From DAIDKA01 sp035487155 (lineage in GTDB: Bacteria > Pseudomonadota > Gammaproteobacteria > Steroidobacterales > Steroidobacteraceae): DNA of 64,000 bases. The notes under the pieces were generated by a model that made no database searches, was not told the origin of the DNA, and saw only the letters and a list, made by a program, of their open reading frames with translations. The DNA is taken from positions 1 through 64,000 of the forward strand of contig DATHMK010000023.1 in NCBI GenBank assembly GCA_035487155.1, written 5' to 3'. The translations under genes and the position numbers were made by a program. This document shows, one piece after another, positions 22,989-32,790 of the stretch; position 1 is the stretch's first letter; every line of letters starts with the position of its first letter.

Positions 22989-25900
22989 TTAGTAGCGCCC
23001 GAAGTAACCCTCCTTCAGGCTGTCAAACAGGTTTGCGGCGGTGTGCATCTCGCCGTCGTACTCGACTTCCTCATCACCGCGCGCTTCGATCACGGTGCCA
23101 TCCTCAAGAGTGAACTTGTAGACGGTATTCTTGAGGTCAGCTTCCTTCACCAGCACGCCCTGGAAGGCTTCGGGGTTGAAGCGGAAGGTCGTGCACCCCT
23201 TCAGACCCTGTTCATGGGCATACAGGTAGATGTCCTTGAACTTGTCGTAGGGAAAGTTGGTGGGCACGTTCGCGGTCTTGGAAATCGAGGAATCCACCCA
23301 CTTCTGGGCAGCCGCCTGGATATCCACATGCTGCTGCGGCGTCACATCATCGGCGGCGATGAAGTACTCCGGCAGCTTCTCTGCATCCTGAGTCGCATCC
23401 GGGCGCGCCTTGGAATTGACCAGCTCCCGATACGCGAGCAGCTCAAAGGAGAAGACGTCGACCTTCTCCTTGGACTTCTTGCCGGGACGTATCACATTGC
23501 GGAAGTAGTGATGCGCGAAGGACGGTTCGATGCCGTTGGAGGCATTGTTCGCCAGCGACAGTGAAATCGTCCCCGTCGGCGCGATCGAGCTGTGATGCGT
23601 GAAGCGCGCGCCGACCTCGGCCAGCTCGCGAACCAGCTGCGGCGCGACTTCGGCGATGCGCTGCATGTAGCGGCTGTAGCGGGCATGCAGCACCCGGCCC
23701 GCGATGTGGGCACCGGGGCGCCAGCCGTCACGGGCCATCTCGGGACGCTTGCGCAGCATCTCCTTGGTGACCGTGAACTCCTCGTTCATGATCGGCGCCG
23801 GGCCCTTTTCGCGCGCCAGATCCAATGCGGCCTCCCAGCCCGCTACCGCCATCTCACGCGAGATGTCCTCGGTGAATTTCACCGACTCCTGCGAGCCGTA
23901 TTTCATGCCCAGACAGGTGATGGTGCTGCCCAGACCCAGGAAGCCCATGCCATGGCGGCGCTTGCGCACGATCTCGCCGCGCTGCTTCTCCAGCGGCAGT
24001 CCGTTGATCTCCACCACGTTGTCCAGCATGCGCGTGAACACGCGCACCACCTCGCGGTATTCGTCCCAATCGAACTCGGCGTAATCGGTGAACGGATGGC
24101 GCACGAAGCGTGTGAGATTCACCGAACCCAGCAGGCACGAACCATAGGGCGGCAACGGCTGCTCTCCGCAGTTGCCTGTCACAATCCCGTTAAATATCAG
24201 TGAATTATGATCATTCTGTGTGGTATCGAATACCGCTTCGCGGCCCGCGTGTTCGATGCTCGAAATACGGCTGGTGAAGGTCTGCCGGTGACAGCCGCTG
24301 CGCTGCGCGCGCCATTCACCATACTTCTGATTCTTGGCATCCGTCAGGAAGCCAATCTCCTGCATGAATAGGTCACGCGACTCGGAACCAATGATGAGTT
24401 CGTAGTCGGCCTTGCAGCTGTGTGCGCGCTTACCACCCTTACCGTCAGGCAATATCCGTTCGCCTGCCGAACGCCGTTTCAATACACGACAGAGGATGCC
24501 GAAGTTTGCCAGCAGCATCTGCACGTCCTTCAGCAAGGAGGGCTGACTCGATGCCAGTCTTACGCTGCAGTAGGCATGTTTGTCATCGCGCTGAACGGTG
24601 CCATCGCTCTGAAACAGCCCGCGCAGGTAACCCTTGACGCACTCTTCACTGCCGCGGAACACGATTTCAGGCACGCAGCTCTTCAGATCCGCAGTGATTG
24701 CGAACATCTCCTTGAGCATGCGCAGCAGAAGTATCGATCGGATCATCACCAGGTTGCGTTCTGGAATCGCTACCGCACTGACACGGTATTGCCTTGCCGT
24801 ATTCGCCCAACCTTCGATCAGCGAATTAATCGATGCCACGATGGAATCGGCCAGGGTGCGATCGGCGCCCCACAGATTTACGACCGCAGCCTGGTCGCCC
24901 TTGCCGCGGTTGGTGAAATGTCCATCACCGGTCAACAGCCCGAGCAGTACGCCAAGCTCGCCGTTGCCACAACCGCCGAACTGCCCGGCGCCTGACTGGA
25001 TCAGCACTTCGTCGCCGGGTTTCAGATCCCGCAGCTTGATTTTCCCGCGCGTCGTGTAGAAATCATGCCACTCGGTGGCCTTGATCTCGTAGCCGTCATT
25101 GGTCACGACCTTATAGACGTCTGCGCAGGGCGAGGTCATGAACGCGGGAACAGCTTCGCGAACCGTCACGCCAAGACCCTGGTCCAGCGTGCGGGTATCC
25201 ACCGTGGCCTGGATTTCAAGATTGCGCTCGTACAGATCGCCAATCTTCACCATGCCGTATTGAGTTGCGATCCGGGTGTCCGCGGTAACGCAGGGGTTGG
25301 TGGCGCGGATATCCTCGCACCACCAGTTGTTGTTCATCTCATTGACGCGGTCGATGAGGATGAACCCGGGTTCGGCAAAATCGTAAGTGGACGTCATGAT
25401 CACGTCCCACAGGCGCCGTGCCGGGATGGTCTTGTAGATCTTGCAGGCAACCAGGCCTTCTTCGTTGACGACATAGCCCTCATGGATGGGCCACTCGCGC
25501 CAGACGAAGGCGTTGCGATCCTCGAGGTTCGGGTTCTCGGTCTCGAATTCCCTGCGGGTCAACGGAAAGGCGAGCTTCCAGTCGCGCTCCTCGCGGACCG
25601 CGCTCATGAACTCATCGGTGATCAGCAGCGACAGGTTGAACTGGCGCAGCCGGCCGTTCTCGCGCTTGGCGCGCACGAACTCCAGGACATCAGGATGGCC
25701 GACATCGAAGGTGCCCATCTGCGCGCCGCGTCGGCCGCCGGCCGAGGACACGGTGAAACACATCTTGTCGAAGATATCCATGAAGGACAGCGGCCCGGAC
25801 GTATAGGCGCCGGCGCCGGAGACATACGCGCCACGCGGCCGCAGCGTCGAATGCTCGTAGCCGATGCCGCAGCCGGCCTTCAGCGTAAGACCGGCCTCGT

Positions 25901-26258
25901 GAACCTTGCCCAGGATGTCATCCATCGAATCGCGGATGGTTCCCGAGACGGTGCAGTTGATGGTGGAAGTGGCCGGCTTGTGCTCGAGCGCGCCGGCATT
26001 GGAGGTGACGCGCCCTGCTGGAATCGCGCCACGGCGCAGGGCCCACAGGAAACGCTCATTCCATTGCTCGCGCGCCTCGGGCGGCTCGACATCCGCCAGC
26101 GCTCGGGCGACGCGCTTATAGGTATCGTCCATCGATTTGTCGATGGGCGTTCCATCCTTCGCGCTGAGTCGATACTTCTTGTCCCATATGTCCAGGGAAG
26201 CTTCCTGGAATGGAACGGTATCGATCTCGCGTGGTTCAATTTTCACGACGGTATTCAT
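22989..26258 (-). CDS. nrdJa: B12-dependent ribonucleotide reductase catalytic subunit NrdJa, intein-containing
   Basis: 1089-residue precursor. The extein is an adenosylcobalamin-dependent (class II) reductase making dNTP precursors. STINCTVSGT carries the first active-site Cys (102), followed by LTLKAGCGIGYEHSTLRP. NP-CGE holds the thiyl-radical Cys and catalytic Asn and Glu, and PTGTISLSLANNASNGIEPSF is the phosphate-binding region. The NP and CGE are separated by a 374-residue intein (323-696), so the enzyme is inactive before splicing; the spliced product has 715 residues. I chose the ATG at 26258: earlier starts lie in or next to the NrdR-like palindrome. An ATG at 26276 is possible. 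Confidence 0.95.
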   Translation of the reverse strand: MNTVVKIEPREIDTVPFQEASLDIWDKKYRLSAKDGTPIDKSMDDTYKRVARALADVEPPEAREQWNERFLWALRRGAIPAGRVTSNAGALEHKPATSTINCTVSGTIRDSMDDILGKVHEAGLTLKAGCGIGYEHSTLRPRGAYVSGAGAYTSGPLSFMDIFDKMCFTVSSAGGRRGAQMGTFDVGHPDVLEFVRAKRENGRLRQFNLSLLITDEFMSAVREERDWKLAFPLTRREFETENPNLEDRNAFVWREWPIHEGYVVNEEGLVACKIYKTIPARRLWDVIMTSTYDFAEPGFILIDRVNEMNNNWWCEDIRATNPCVTADTRIATQYGMVKIGDLYERNLEIQATVDTRTLDQGLGVTVREAVPAFMTSPCADVYKVVTNDGYEIKATEWHDFYTTRGKIKLRDLKPGDEVLIQSGAGQFGGCGNGELGVLLGLLTGDGHFTNRGKGDQAAVVNLWGADRTLADSIVASINSLIEGWANTARQYRVSAVAIPERNLVMIRSILLLRMLKEMFAITADLKSCVPEIVFRGSEECVKGYLRGLFQSDGTVQRDDKHAYCSVRLASSQPSLLKDVQMLLANFGILCRVLKRRSAGERILPDGKGGKRAHSCKADYELIIGSESRDLFMQEIGFLTDAKNQKYGEWRAQRSGCHRQTFTSRISSIEHAGREAVFDTTQNDHNSLIFNGIVTGNCGEQPLPPYGSCLLGSVNLTRFVRHPFTDYAEFDWDEYREVVRVFTRMLDNVVEINGLPLEKQRGEIVRKRRHGMGFLGLGSTITCLGMKYGSQESVKFTEDISREMAVAGWEAALDLAREKGPAPIMNEEFTVTKEMLRKRPEMARDGWRPGAHIAGRVLHARYSRYMQRIAEVAPQLVRELAEVGARFTHHSSIAPTGTISLSLANNASNGIEPSFAHHYFRNVIRPGKKSKEKVDVFSFELLAYRELVNSKARPDATQDAEKLPEYFIAADDVTPQQHVDIQAAAQKWVDSSISKTANVPTNFPYDKFKDIYLYAHEQGLKGCTTFRFNPEAFQGVLVKEADLKNTVYKFTLEDGTVIEARGDEEVEYDGEMHTAANLFDSLKEGYFGRY
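24171..25292 (-). mobile_element. LAGLIDADG intein within NrdJa
   Basis: 374 residues. It begins with Cys1 (CVTADTRIAT, block A) and has the block B pattern T-x-x-H (ATEWHDFYT). The LAGLIDADG endonuclease motifs are LLGLLTGDG and LRGLFQSDG, 113 residues apart. Blocks F and G read VFDTTQNDHNSLIFNGIVTGN. It ends in Asn with Cys as first C-extein residue, so splicing should follow the class 1 route; the penultimate residue is Gly instead of the usual His. DNA in the element is visibly richer in A+T than the flanking exteins. Both endonuclease motifs retain Asp, so homing activity is plausible. Confidence 0.94.
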
Positions 26259-26291
26259 GAATTCGTGACGCTCCATATCCCCATAGGAGAG

Positions 26292-26307
26292 ACACAAGAT
26301 CTTGTGT
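26292..26307. promoter_or_regulatory. NrdR-box-like palindrome
   Basis: ACACAAGATCTTGTGT is a perfect 16-bp palindrome 33 bases before the nrdJa ATG. It matches the NrdR box pattern (aCACwAtATcTwGTGt). NrdR represses ribonucleotide reductase genes. Usually two boxes occur about 31 bp apart; I see only one. Confidence 0.65.
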
Positions 26308-26317
26308 CGAGCGGCCG

Positions 26318-26346
26318 AGATTAAAGACGTGCAACATAACCGTCAA
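26318..26346 (-). promoter_or_regulatory. Probable nrdJ promoter
   Basis: On the minus strand TTGACG (26346-26341) is a good -35. The -10 may be TAATCT (26323-26318, 17-bp spacer) or TTTAAT (26325-26320, 15-bp spacer). The start would lie just upstream of the NrdR-like box, so bound NrdR could block transcription. Confidence 0.55.
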
Positions 26347-26357
26347 GAATGAAAATT

Positions 26358-26385
26358 GATGGATTTACAGATATTTTAATCCATC
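26358..26385. repeat. Inverted repeat upstream of nrdJ promoter
   Basis: GATGGATT (26358-26365) and AATCCATC (26378-26385) form an 8-bp inverted repeat in an A/T-rich stretch just upstream of the nrdJ -35 element. It could be an activator or repressor site. The stretch 26401-26560 between the divergent promoters shows nothing else I can name. Confidence 0.4.
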
Positions 26386-26560
26386 TAAAACAATAGCTTA
26401 CGCCTGTCACGGCCGCAAGGATAGCGGTCCGAAGGGCGTCAAATCGCGAAAAATCGTTCACGGCGCAGCCCAAGATGTTGTGCCGGGCGCCCACAGCCTG
26501 TACGCAGCTGGCGCACAGGTTGCCCACAGGGTTTCAACACGGGTTTCAACAGCTTTGGCC

Positions 26561-26588
26561 CTTGAAAGCACAACGGTCAGCCATAGAT
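26561..26588 (+). promoter_or_regulatory. Sigma-32-type promoter of hsp20
   Basis: CTTGAAA (26561-26567) is followed after 13 bases by CCATAGAT (26581-26588). The -35 is a perfect RpoH element and the -10 resembles CCCCATnT. The hsp20 start codon is 44 bases downstream. Confidence 0.68.
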
Positions 26589-26631
26589 CGGTGTCATTCG
26601 CGGTTGTCGCGATCAACCTGGAGAGAAACAC

Positions 26632-27036
26632 ATGACTATCGTTCGCTACGAGCCATGGTCGCTGGTCGACCGCCTGACCCGGCAGTTCGAGACCGCGCGC
26701 ACCGTGGCCTGGATTCCTTCGGTCGACGTGCATGAAGAGGCCGAGCGCTATGTGGTGCGCGCCGATCTTCCTGGCGTCAGCCCGGATAACATTGAAATCA
26801 CCGCCGAAGCCGGGGTGCTGACCATCAAGGGTGAGCGCAAGACCGAGACCCAGCAGAGCGAAGGCAACTACCAGCGCGTGGAGCGTGTGGCAGGTAACTT
26901 CGTCCGGCGCTTCACGCTGCCGGAAGCTGCGCAGACCGATGCCATCAAGGCGACCCATGTCAATGGCGTACTCGAGCTTTCCATTCCCAAGCAGGTGAAG
27001 CCCGAGCCCCGTCGTATCAAGGTCGAAGCCGCCTGA
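26632..27036 (+). CDS. Small heat-shock protein, Hsp20/alpha-crystallin family
   Basis: 134 residues with a complete alpha-crystallin domain (about 31-125): VDVHEEAERYVVRADLPGV, then TIKGER, and the FVRRFTLPEAA and NGVLELSIPK signature (A-x-x-x-n-G-v-L). The C-terminal I-x-I/V anchor reads RRIKVEAA. It acts as an ATP-independent holdase in the cytoplasm that keeps heat-damaged proteins refoldable. GGAGAG precedes the ATG. A sigma-32-type promoter lies upstream, consistent with heat induction. Confidence 0.95.
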   Translation: MTIVRYEPWSLVDRLTRQFETARTVAWIPSVDVHEEAERYVVRADLPGVSPDNIEITAEAGVLTIKGERKTETQQSEGNYQRVERVAGNFVRRFTLPEAAQTDAIKATHVNGVLELSIPKQVKPEPRRIKVEAA

Positions 27037-27041
27037 CGCGC

Positions 27042-27073
27042 GTGGCGCGCGTGCCGCAACGGCCGCGCGCCAC
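27042..27073. terminator. GC-rich hairpin after hsp20
   Basis: GTGGCGCGC (27042-27050) pairs with GCGCGCCAC (27065-27073), with an inner GCCG/CGGC extension. It follows the hsp20 stop closely but has no T-tract, so termination may be partial. Confidence 0.5.
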
Positions 27074-27121
27074 CGATGTCCGCCCGGGCCGCCCGGCCCC
27101 GCCCGGGCTACAATGCCCGAT

Positions 27122-28528
<1,407 letters not shown>

Positions 28529-28547
28529 CCAGGCGCAGCCTCGGCCC

Positions 28548-29603
28548 TCAGGGCGCCTTGCACACCTGCGCATCGCGTTGCGCGGCGGGCTTCCTGGCGA
28601 GGGCGCGTACCGCGGCATAGAAGCGCGGCAGATCACCCTGCTCCTGCGCCAACATGCGCTTGAATCCCGGCTCGCAGTCCTCGTAGGTCGCAACGGACGC
28701 GAGTTCCGCATTGTTGAAGCCCTGCGCCGCCCAGGCGCCGTACCCGGAAGGGTAGCCGAGGCGTTTCTCGGTGGCGCGCACGGCATCGGCGAGCGCCGCC
28801 AGCCGCGCCTGCTTGGCGGCGCGCATCTGCGGCGGCGCCAGCTGCGTCGCGTACAGGTGCGCAAGATCACGCCGTGCCTGGGCCAGAAGGTCCGAATACT
28901 GCTTCGCGCGTGCCGCGCTGCGCCTGAAGTTCTCGATGTCGCCGGGCCGGCCCTTGAAGGTCAGCCAGCGCGCCAGCCCCTCCTCCTCCACCGTGCTCGC
29001 GAAGGCTTCGTTGAACGCCGAATCATTCGCCACATACAGCAGCTGGTGCGCGAGCTCGTGAAAGATGATCGCCGCCAGCTGATCGCGGCCATAGGGCAGC
29101 ATGGTGTTCAGGATCGGATCATCGAAATGCCCCAGCGTGGAATACGCCGGCACGCCCTCCACCACCGTGTCGTAGCCTTGCGCGGCGAGCTGGTGGGCGT
29201 AACCCTGAGCGGATTTCTGGCGAAAGTAGCCACGGTAGGTCACGCAGCCGGCGATGGGGAAGCACCACTGCCGGGGTGCGATCGAGAACTCCGGCGCGGC
29301 GACCACGTTCCACACCACATAGGGACGGCCGATGTCCGCGTAGACCCTATAGCTGCGATTGTCGGGCAGCCCCAGGTCATGGGAGGCGAAGTCGCGGGCC
29401 GCGCTCACTTCGGCCAGGGTGTCCCGTACCGTCGCCGGTGTCTTAGGGTCCGCCACCACCGCGGCGACCGGCCGGCGGTCCACGAGGATCTGCGCCTGGC
29501 CGCGAGCCGCCTGCAACAGGTACAGGCTGCCGCAGCCCGGCAGGATGCTTGAACCGGCCAGCAGCAGCGCAACCGTCAGGACTTTGCGACTCTCGGTTAA
29601 CAT
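28548..29603 (-). CDS. Lipoprotein zinc metallopeptidase (putative aminopeptidase)
   Basis: 351 residues with a lipoprotein signal (LPGC, Cys24). The zinc-binding motif HELAH (182-186) and downstream Glu199 in NDSAFNEAFAS mark a gluzincin-type peptidase. This matches the family annotated as predicted aminopeptidase (COG4324). The YRGYF and YSTLGHFDDPI segments are also typical of it. It is probably anchored to an envelope membrane. Its ATG is only 6 bases from the GTG of the divergent cca gene, so both promoters must lie inside the other gene or overlap. Confidence 0.85.
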   Translation of the reverse strand: MLTESRKVLTVALLLAGSSILPGCGSLYLLQAARGQAQILVDRRPVAAVVADPKTPATVRDTLAEVSAARDFASHDLGLPDNRSYRVYADIGRPYVVWNVVAAPEFSIAPRQWCFPIAGCVTYRGYFRQKSAQGYAHQLAAQGYDTVVEGVPAYSTLGHFDDPILNTMLPYGRDQLAAIIFHELAHQLLYVANDSAFNEAFASTVEEEGLARWLTFKGRPGDIENFRRSAARAKQYSDLLAQARRDLAHLYATQLAPPQMRAAKQARLAALADAVRATEKRLGYPSGYGAWAAQGFNNAELASVATYEDCEPGFKRMLAQEQGDLPRFYAAVRALARKPAAQRDAQVCKAP

Positions 29604-29609
29604 GAGTCG

Positions 29610-30869
29610 GTGCAAGTGTACTTGGTAGGCGGCGCGGTTCGTGATCGTCTGCTCGGCCGTCCGGTCGGCGAGCGGGACTGGGTGGTCGTGGGCGCCACGC
29701 CGGAGGAGCTCACCGCTCAAGGCTACACCCCGGTCGGTAAGGATTTTCCGGTCTTTCTGCACCCGCAGACCAAGGAGGAGTACGCCCTGGCGCGCCTGGA
29801 ACGCAAGGTCGCGCCCGGCTATCACGGCTTCACCACCGAGTTCTCACCGCAGGTGACGCTGGAGGAGGACCTGAAGCGACGCGACCTCACCATCAACGCC
29901 ATGGCCGAGGACGCGGCGGGCCAGATCGTGGACCCCTACGGCGGTCGACGCGATCTCAAATCCCGATTGTTGCGCCATGTTTCAGAGGCCTTTGTCGAGG
30001 ATCCGGTGCGGGTGCTGCGCGTCGCACGCTTCGCGGCCCGCTATGCGGATGCCGGCTTTCGCATCGCCTCGGAGACCATCGCGCTGATGGCGGATATGAC
30101 GGCCAACGGCGAGATCGCCGCCCTCACCCCCGAACGGGTATGGCGCGAGAGCGCCCGCGCCCTGCTCGAACCGCGACCGCAGGTGTTCTTCGAGATCCTG
30201 CAGCAATGCGGCGCGCTGCAGGTGCTCATGCCCGAACTGGCCGCGCTGTCCGGGGTCCCGCAGCCGGCGAACTGGCATCCGGAAGTGGATACCTTCGTGC
30301 ACATCATGCTCGCGCTGTCGATCGCCGCCGAACGGCAGGCTTCCCTGGCGGTGCGCTATGCCGTGCTGCTGCATGACCTTGGCAAGGCGCTGACTCCCAA
30401 GGAACACTGGCCGGCACACCACCGGCACGAGGAGTTGGGCGTGGCGCCGATCGAGCACCTCTCCCAGCGCCTGCGCGCCCCCAGCGAATGCCGGGAACTC
30501 GCAGTACTCACATCCCTGCAGCACACGCTGGTGCATCGGGCGCTGCAGCTACGCCCCGAGACCCTCATGAAGCTGTTCACCGAAACCGATGCGTTCCGGC
30601 GTCCGGAGCGGTTCGGTGAACTGCTGCTGGCCTGTGAATGCGATGCGCGGGGCCGCGAGGGCCTTGCCTCCCGACCCTATCCGCAGGCCGATTACCTGCG
30701 CGAGGCCCGGGCGGCGGCGGCGACGGCGGCCCTTGACCCCAAGGAGCGCCAGGGCCTGACCGGTCTGCAGATCGGCGCTGCCCTGCAGCAGCGGCGGCTG
30801 GCCGTGGTCACGCAGATTCGCGAGCGCTTCATCACAGAGAATCGCGCAGATCCTGGTGCCGGAAACTGA
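29610..30869 (+). CDS. cca: CCA tRNA nucleotidyltransferase
   Basis: 419 residues, the length of multifunctional gammaproteobacterial CCA-adding enzymes. VYLVGGAVRD and ERDWVVVG hold the nucleotidyltransferase motif. RRDLTINAM and DPYGGRRDL lead to the neck domain with EDPVRVLRVARFAAR. A C-terminal HD domain is present (LLHDLGKA), giving phosphatase/2',3'-cyclic phosphodiesterase activity in E. coli. It adds and repairs the tRNA 3'-CCA end. The start is GTG at 29610, 6 bases after a TAACAT hexamer. The end overlaps the convergent midA gene by 38 bases. Confidence 0.95.
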   Translation: MQVYLVGGAVRDRLLGRPVGERDWVVVGATPEELTAQGYTPVGKDFPVFLHPQTKEEYALARLERKVAPGYHGFTTEFSPQVTLEEDLKRRDLTINAMAEDAAGQIVDPYGGRRDLKSRLLRHVSEAFVEDPVRVLRVARFAARYADAGFRIASETIALMADMTANGEIAALTPERVWRESARALLEPRPQVFFEILQQCGALQVLMPELAALSGVPQPANWHPEVDTFVHIMLALSIAAERQASLAVRYAVLLHDLGKALTPKEHWPAHHRHEELGVAPIEHLSQRLRAPSECRELAVLTSLQHTLVHRALQLRPETLMKLFTETDAFRRPERFGELLLACECDARGREGLASRPYPQADYLREARAAAATAALDPKERQGLTGLQIGAALQQRRLAVVTQIRERFITENRADPGAGN

Positions 30870-32013
30870 TCAGCGGCAGCTCGACGCCGCGCCCGAGCGC
30901 CAGAAGCTTGAACACCTCTCCCATCTCCCCGGGCATCAACAAGCGGCGCGCCTCGGCGGCGCGCCGTGCCTGTTCGCCGGCCGTGCGCGCCTGAGCCAGC
31001 AGTTCATCGATGCCGGCGCCCAGCAGGAAGCCCGCCTGCGTGCAAAAGCCCAGCAGGTCCAGGCCCGCGGCATGACCGGCCAGCGCCACGCGCGTGAAGT
31101 CCACCCACGCGCTGATGTCCTGCACGCCGACCTGAATCAGCGGCTCAAAGTGCGCCCGATGCTTGAAATGACAGGTCAGGGTGCCGTTGCGCCGCTGTGG
31201 ATGGTAGTACTGCGACCGCGGCAGTCCATAGTCAAAGAGCAGCAGCACGCCGCGCTGTAGAACGGCCCCAAGACTCGCGATCCACGCATCCGCCAGCAGA
31301 CACAGTTCCGAGGTGTAGCCGGTTGGCAGAGGTTCATCGAGCGCGGCCCCCAGCTCCCGCACGGCGCCCGTGAGAGCCGCATCGGCCGGGCGGCGCGCCC
31401 AGCCCAGCGCGCCCGCGGCACTGGTGACGCCAAGATCCTCGATCGAACCCGCGCCGGCCACGAAGCGACGGCAAGGCAGTGCGTCCAGTACCTCGTTGGC
31501 CACGATGACGCCGCACAGTGACGCCGGCAATTGCTGCAGCCAGCGCACCCGTGAACGCAGCGCCTCGGGCAGCGTGGCCAGATGCTGACGCTGCCGCTGC
31601 GCCAGATCGGCGCTGACTTCGAGGATGTCGTAGTGCTCAGGCAGCAGCTGCTGCGTCGCCAGTTCCACCAATATGGTCGCCGCCATGCTGCCGGTGCCGG
31701 CACCCAGCTCCAGGATGTTGCCGCCGGGGATCTCGCCCAGGACCTGGGCGCACTGGCGGGCGACGCAGCGCGCGAACAGGGTCGACACCTCCGGCGCGGT
31801 CGTGAAATCCCCATCTGCCCCAAACTTGGCGCTGCCGGCGCTGTAATACCCCAGACCCGGCGCATACAGCGCCAGCTGCATGAACCTCGCAAAATCGATG
31901 AAGCCGCCGGCCGCCTCGATCTGCTGGGTGATCAGCTGCAGCAGTGCCGCCGAATGGGCGGCCTCGGCCGCGTTCAGGGCCGGCAGCATTGGCATGGGCG
32001 CCGATCCGTTCAT
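30832..32013 (-). CDS. SAM-dependent methyltransferase, MidA/NDUFAF7 family
   Basis: 393 residues. The N-terminus has the family signature FMQLALYAPGLGYYSAG-KFGADGDFTTAPE. The SAM-binding motif ILELGAGTGSMA and VIVANEVLDALPCRRF follow. The mitochondrial homologue NDUFAF7 methylates an arginine of a complex I subunit; the bacterial target is not established here. Start codons of this gene and the divergent pteridine reductase gene are 11 bases apart. The 3' end overlaps cca antisense by 38 bases. Confidence 0.92.
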   Translation of the reverse strand: MNGSAPMPMLPALNAAEAAHSAALLQLITQQIEAAGGFIDFARFMQLALYAPGLGYYSAGSAKFGADGDFTTAPEVSTLFARCVARQCAQVLGEIPGGNILELGAGTGSMAATILVELATQQLLPEHYDILEVSADLAQRQRQHLATLPEALRSRVRWLQQLPASLCGVIVANEVLDALPCRRFVAGAGSIEDLGVTSAAGALGWARRPADAALTGAVRELGAALDEPLPTGYTSELCLLADAWIASLGAVLQRGVLLLFDYGLPRSQYYHPQRRNGTLTCHFKHRAHFEPLIQVGVQDISAWVDFTRVALAGHAAGLDLLGFCTQAGFLLGAGIDELLAQARTAGEQARRAAEARRLLMPGEMGEVFKLLALGRGVELPLISFRHQDLRDSL

Positions 32014-32024
32014 AATGATCGCCT

Positions 32025-32780
32025 ATGCCAAACACGGACCCGCAGCCGCTTGCCGGACATACGGTACTGATCACCGGTGGCGCGCGGCGTCTCGGCGCCG
32101 CCATGGCGCAGGCCCTGCATGCGGTGGGCGCCGATGTCGTGATCCATCACCACACCTCCACCGATGAGGCCGCGGCCCTGGTCGCTGCACTCAACGCCCT
32201 CCGCGACGCCTCTGCGATTGCGGTACAGGCGGACCTGCTGGACACGGTGCGCCTGCCGCAGCTGATCGATGCGACGCTGGCACGCTTTGGCCGGCTGGAC
32301 ATCCTGATCAACAATGCGTCGACCTTCTATGCGACGCCCGTGGGTGAAATCACCGCGGCGCAGTTCGATGATCTCATCGGCACCAACTTTCGTGCGCCAT
32401 TGTTCCTGGCGCAGGCCGCCGCCGCCGAACTGCGCCGGCGGCGCGGACTGATCCTCAACATGGTCGACATTCATGGGATGAAACCCCTGAAGCGCTATCC
32501 CGCCTACAGCAGTGCCAAGGCGGCACTGATCATGCTCACCCGTTCGCTGGCACGCGAACTGGCACCGCAGGTGCGCGTCAATGGCATCGCGCCCGGCCCG
32601 GTGATGGTGCCGGCCGACATGGACGAGGCGCTCAAGGCCGAAATCATCGGCAAGACACTGCTGAAGCGCGCGGGCGAGCCTGAGGATATCGGCAAGGCGG
32701 CGCTGTACTTCGCGACGCTCGCACCCTATGTCACGGGCCAGATTCTGGCCGTCGACGGCGGACGCAGTCAGGGCAGCTAG
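32025..32780 (+). CDS. Pteridine reductase (short-chain dehydrogenase)
   Basis: 251-residue SDR enzyme. The cofactor motif reads TGGARRLG (17-24), the arginine-containing form typical of NADPH-dependent pteridine reductases (PTR1/FolM). NNAS, the catalytic Tyr and Lys in YPAYSSAK, and GPVMVPADM follow. It probably reduces dihydropterins or dihydrofolate. The next genes on the opposite strand, folK and folB, are folate-pathway genes, which supports this. A CATAAT hexamer lies 8 bases before the ATG, and no Shine-Dalgarno is seen. Confidence 0.9.
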   Translation: MPNTDPQPLAGHTVLITGGARRLGAAMAQALHAVGADVVIHHHTSTDEAAALVAALNALRDASAIAVQADLLDTVRLPQLIDATLARFGRLDILINNASTFYATPVGEITAAQFDDLIGTNFRAPLFLAQAAAAELRRRRGLILNMVDIHGMKPLKRYPAYSSAKAALIMLTRSLARELAPQVRVNGIAPGPVMVPADMDEALKAEIIGKTLLKRAGEPEDIGKAALYFATLAPYVTGQILAVDGGRSQGS

Positions 32781-32790
32781 CCGCACATTC

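Noticed and set aside
26401..26560. Replication origin or DnaA boxes near CACAG-rich stretch
   Set aside because: Repeats such as GCCCACAG and GTTTCAAC are few and do not form DnaA-box clusters; there are no replication genes nearby.
26300..26630. Cobalamin riboswitch before the B12-dependent reductase
   Set aside because: I looked for a B12-box-like element and extended leader on the minus strand. The predicted leader is only about 50 bases and holds an NrdR-like palindrome.
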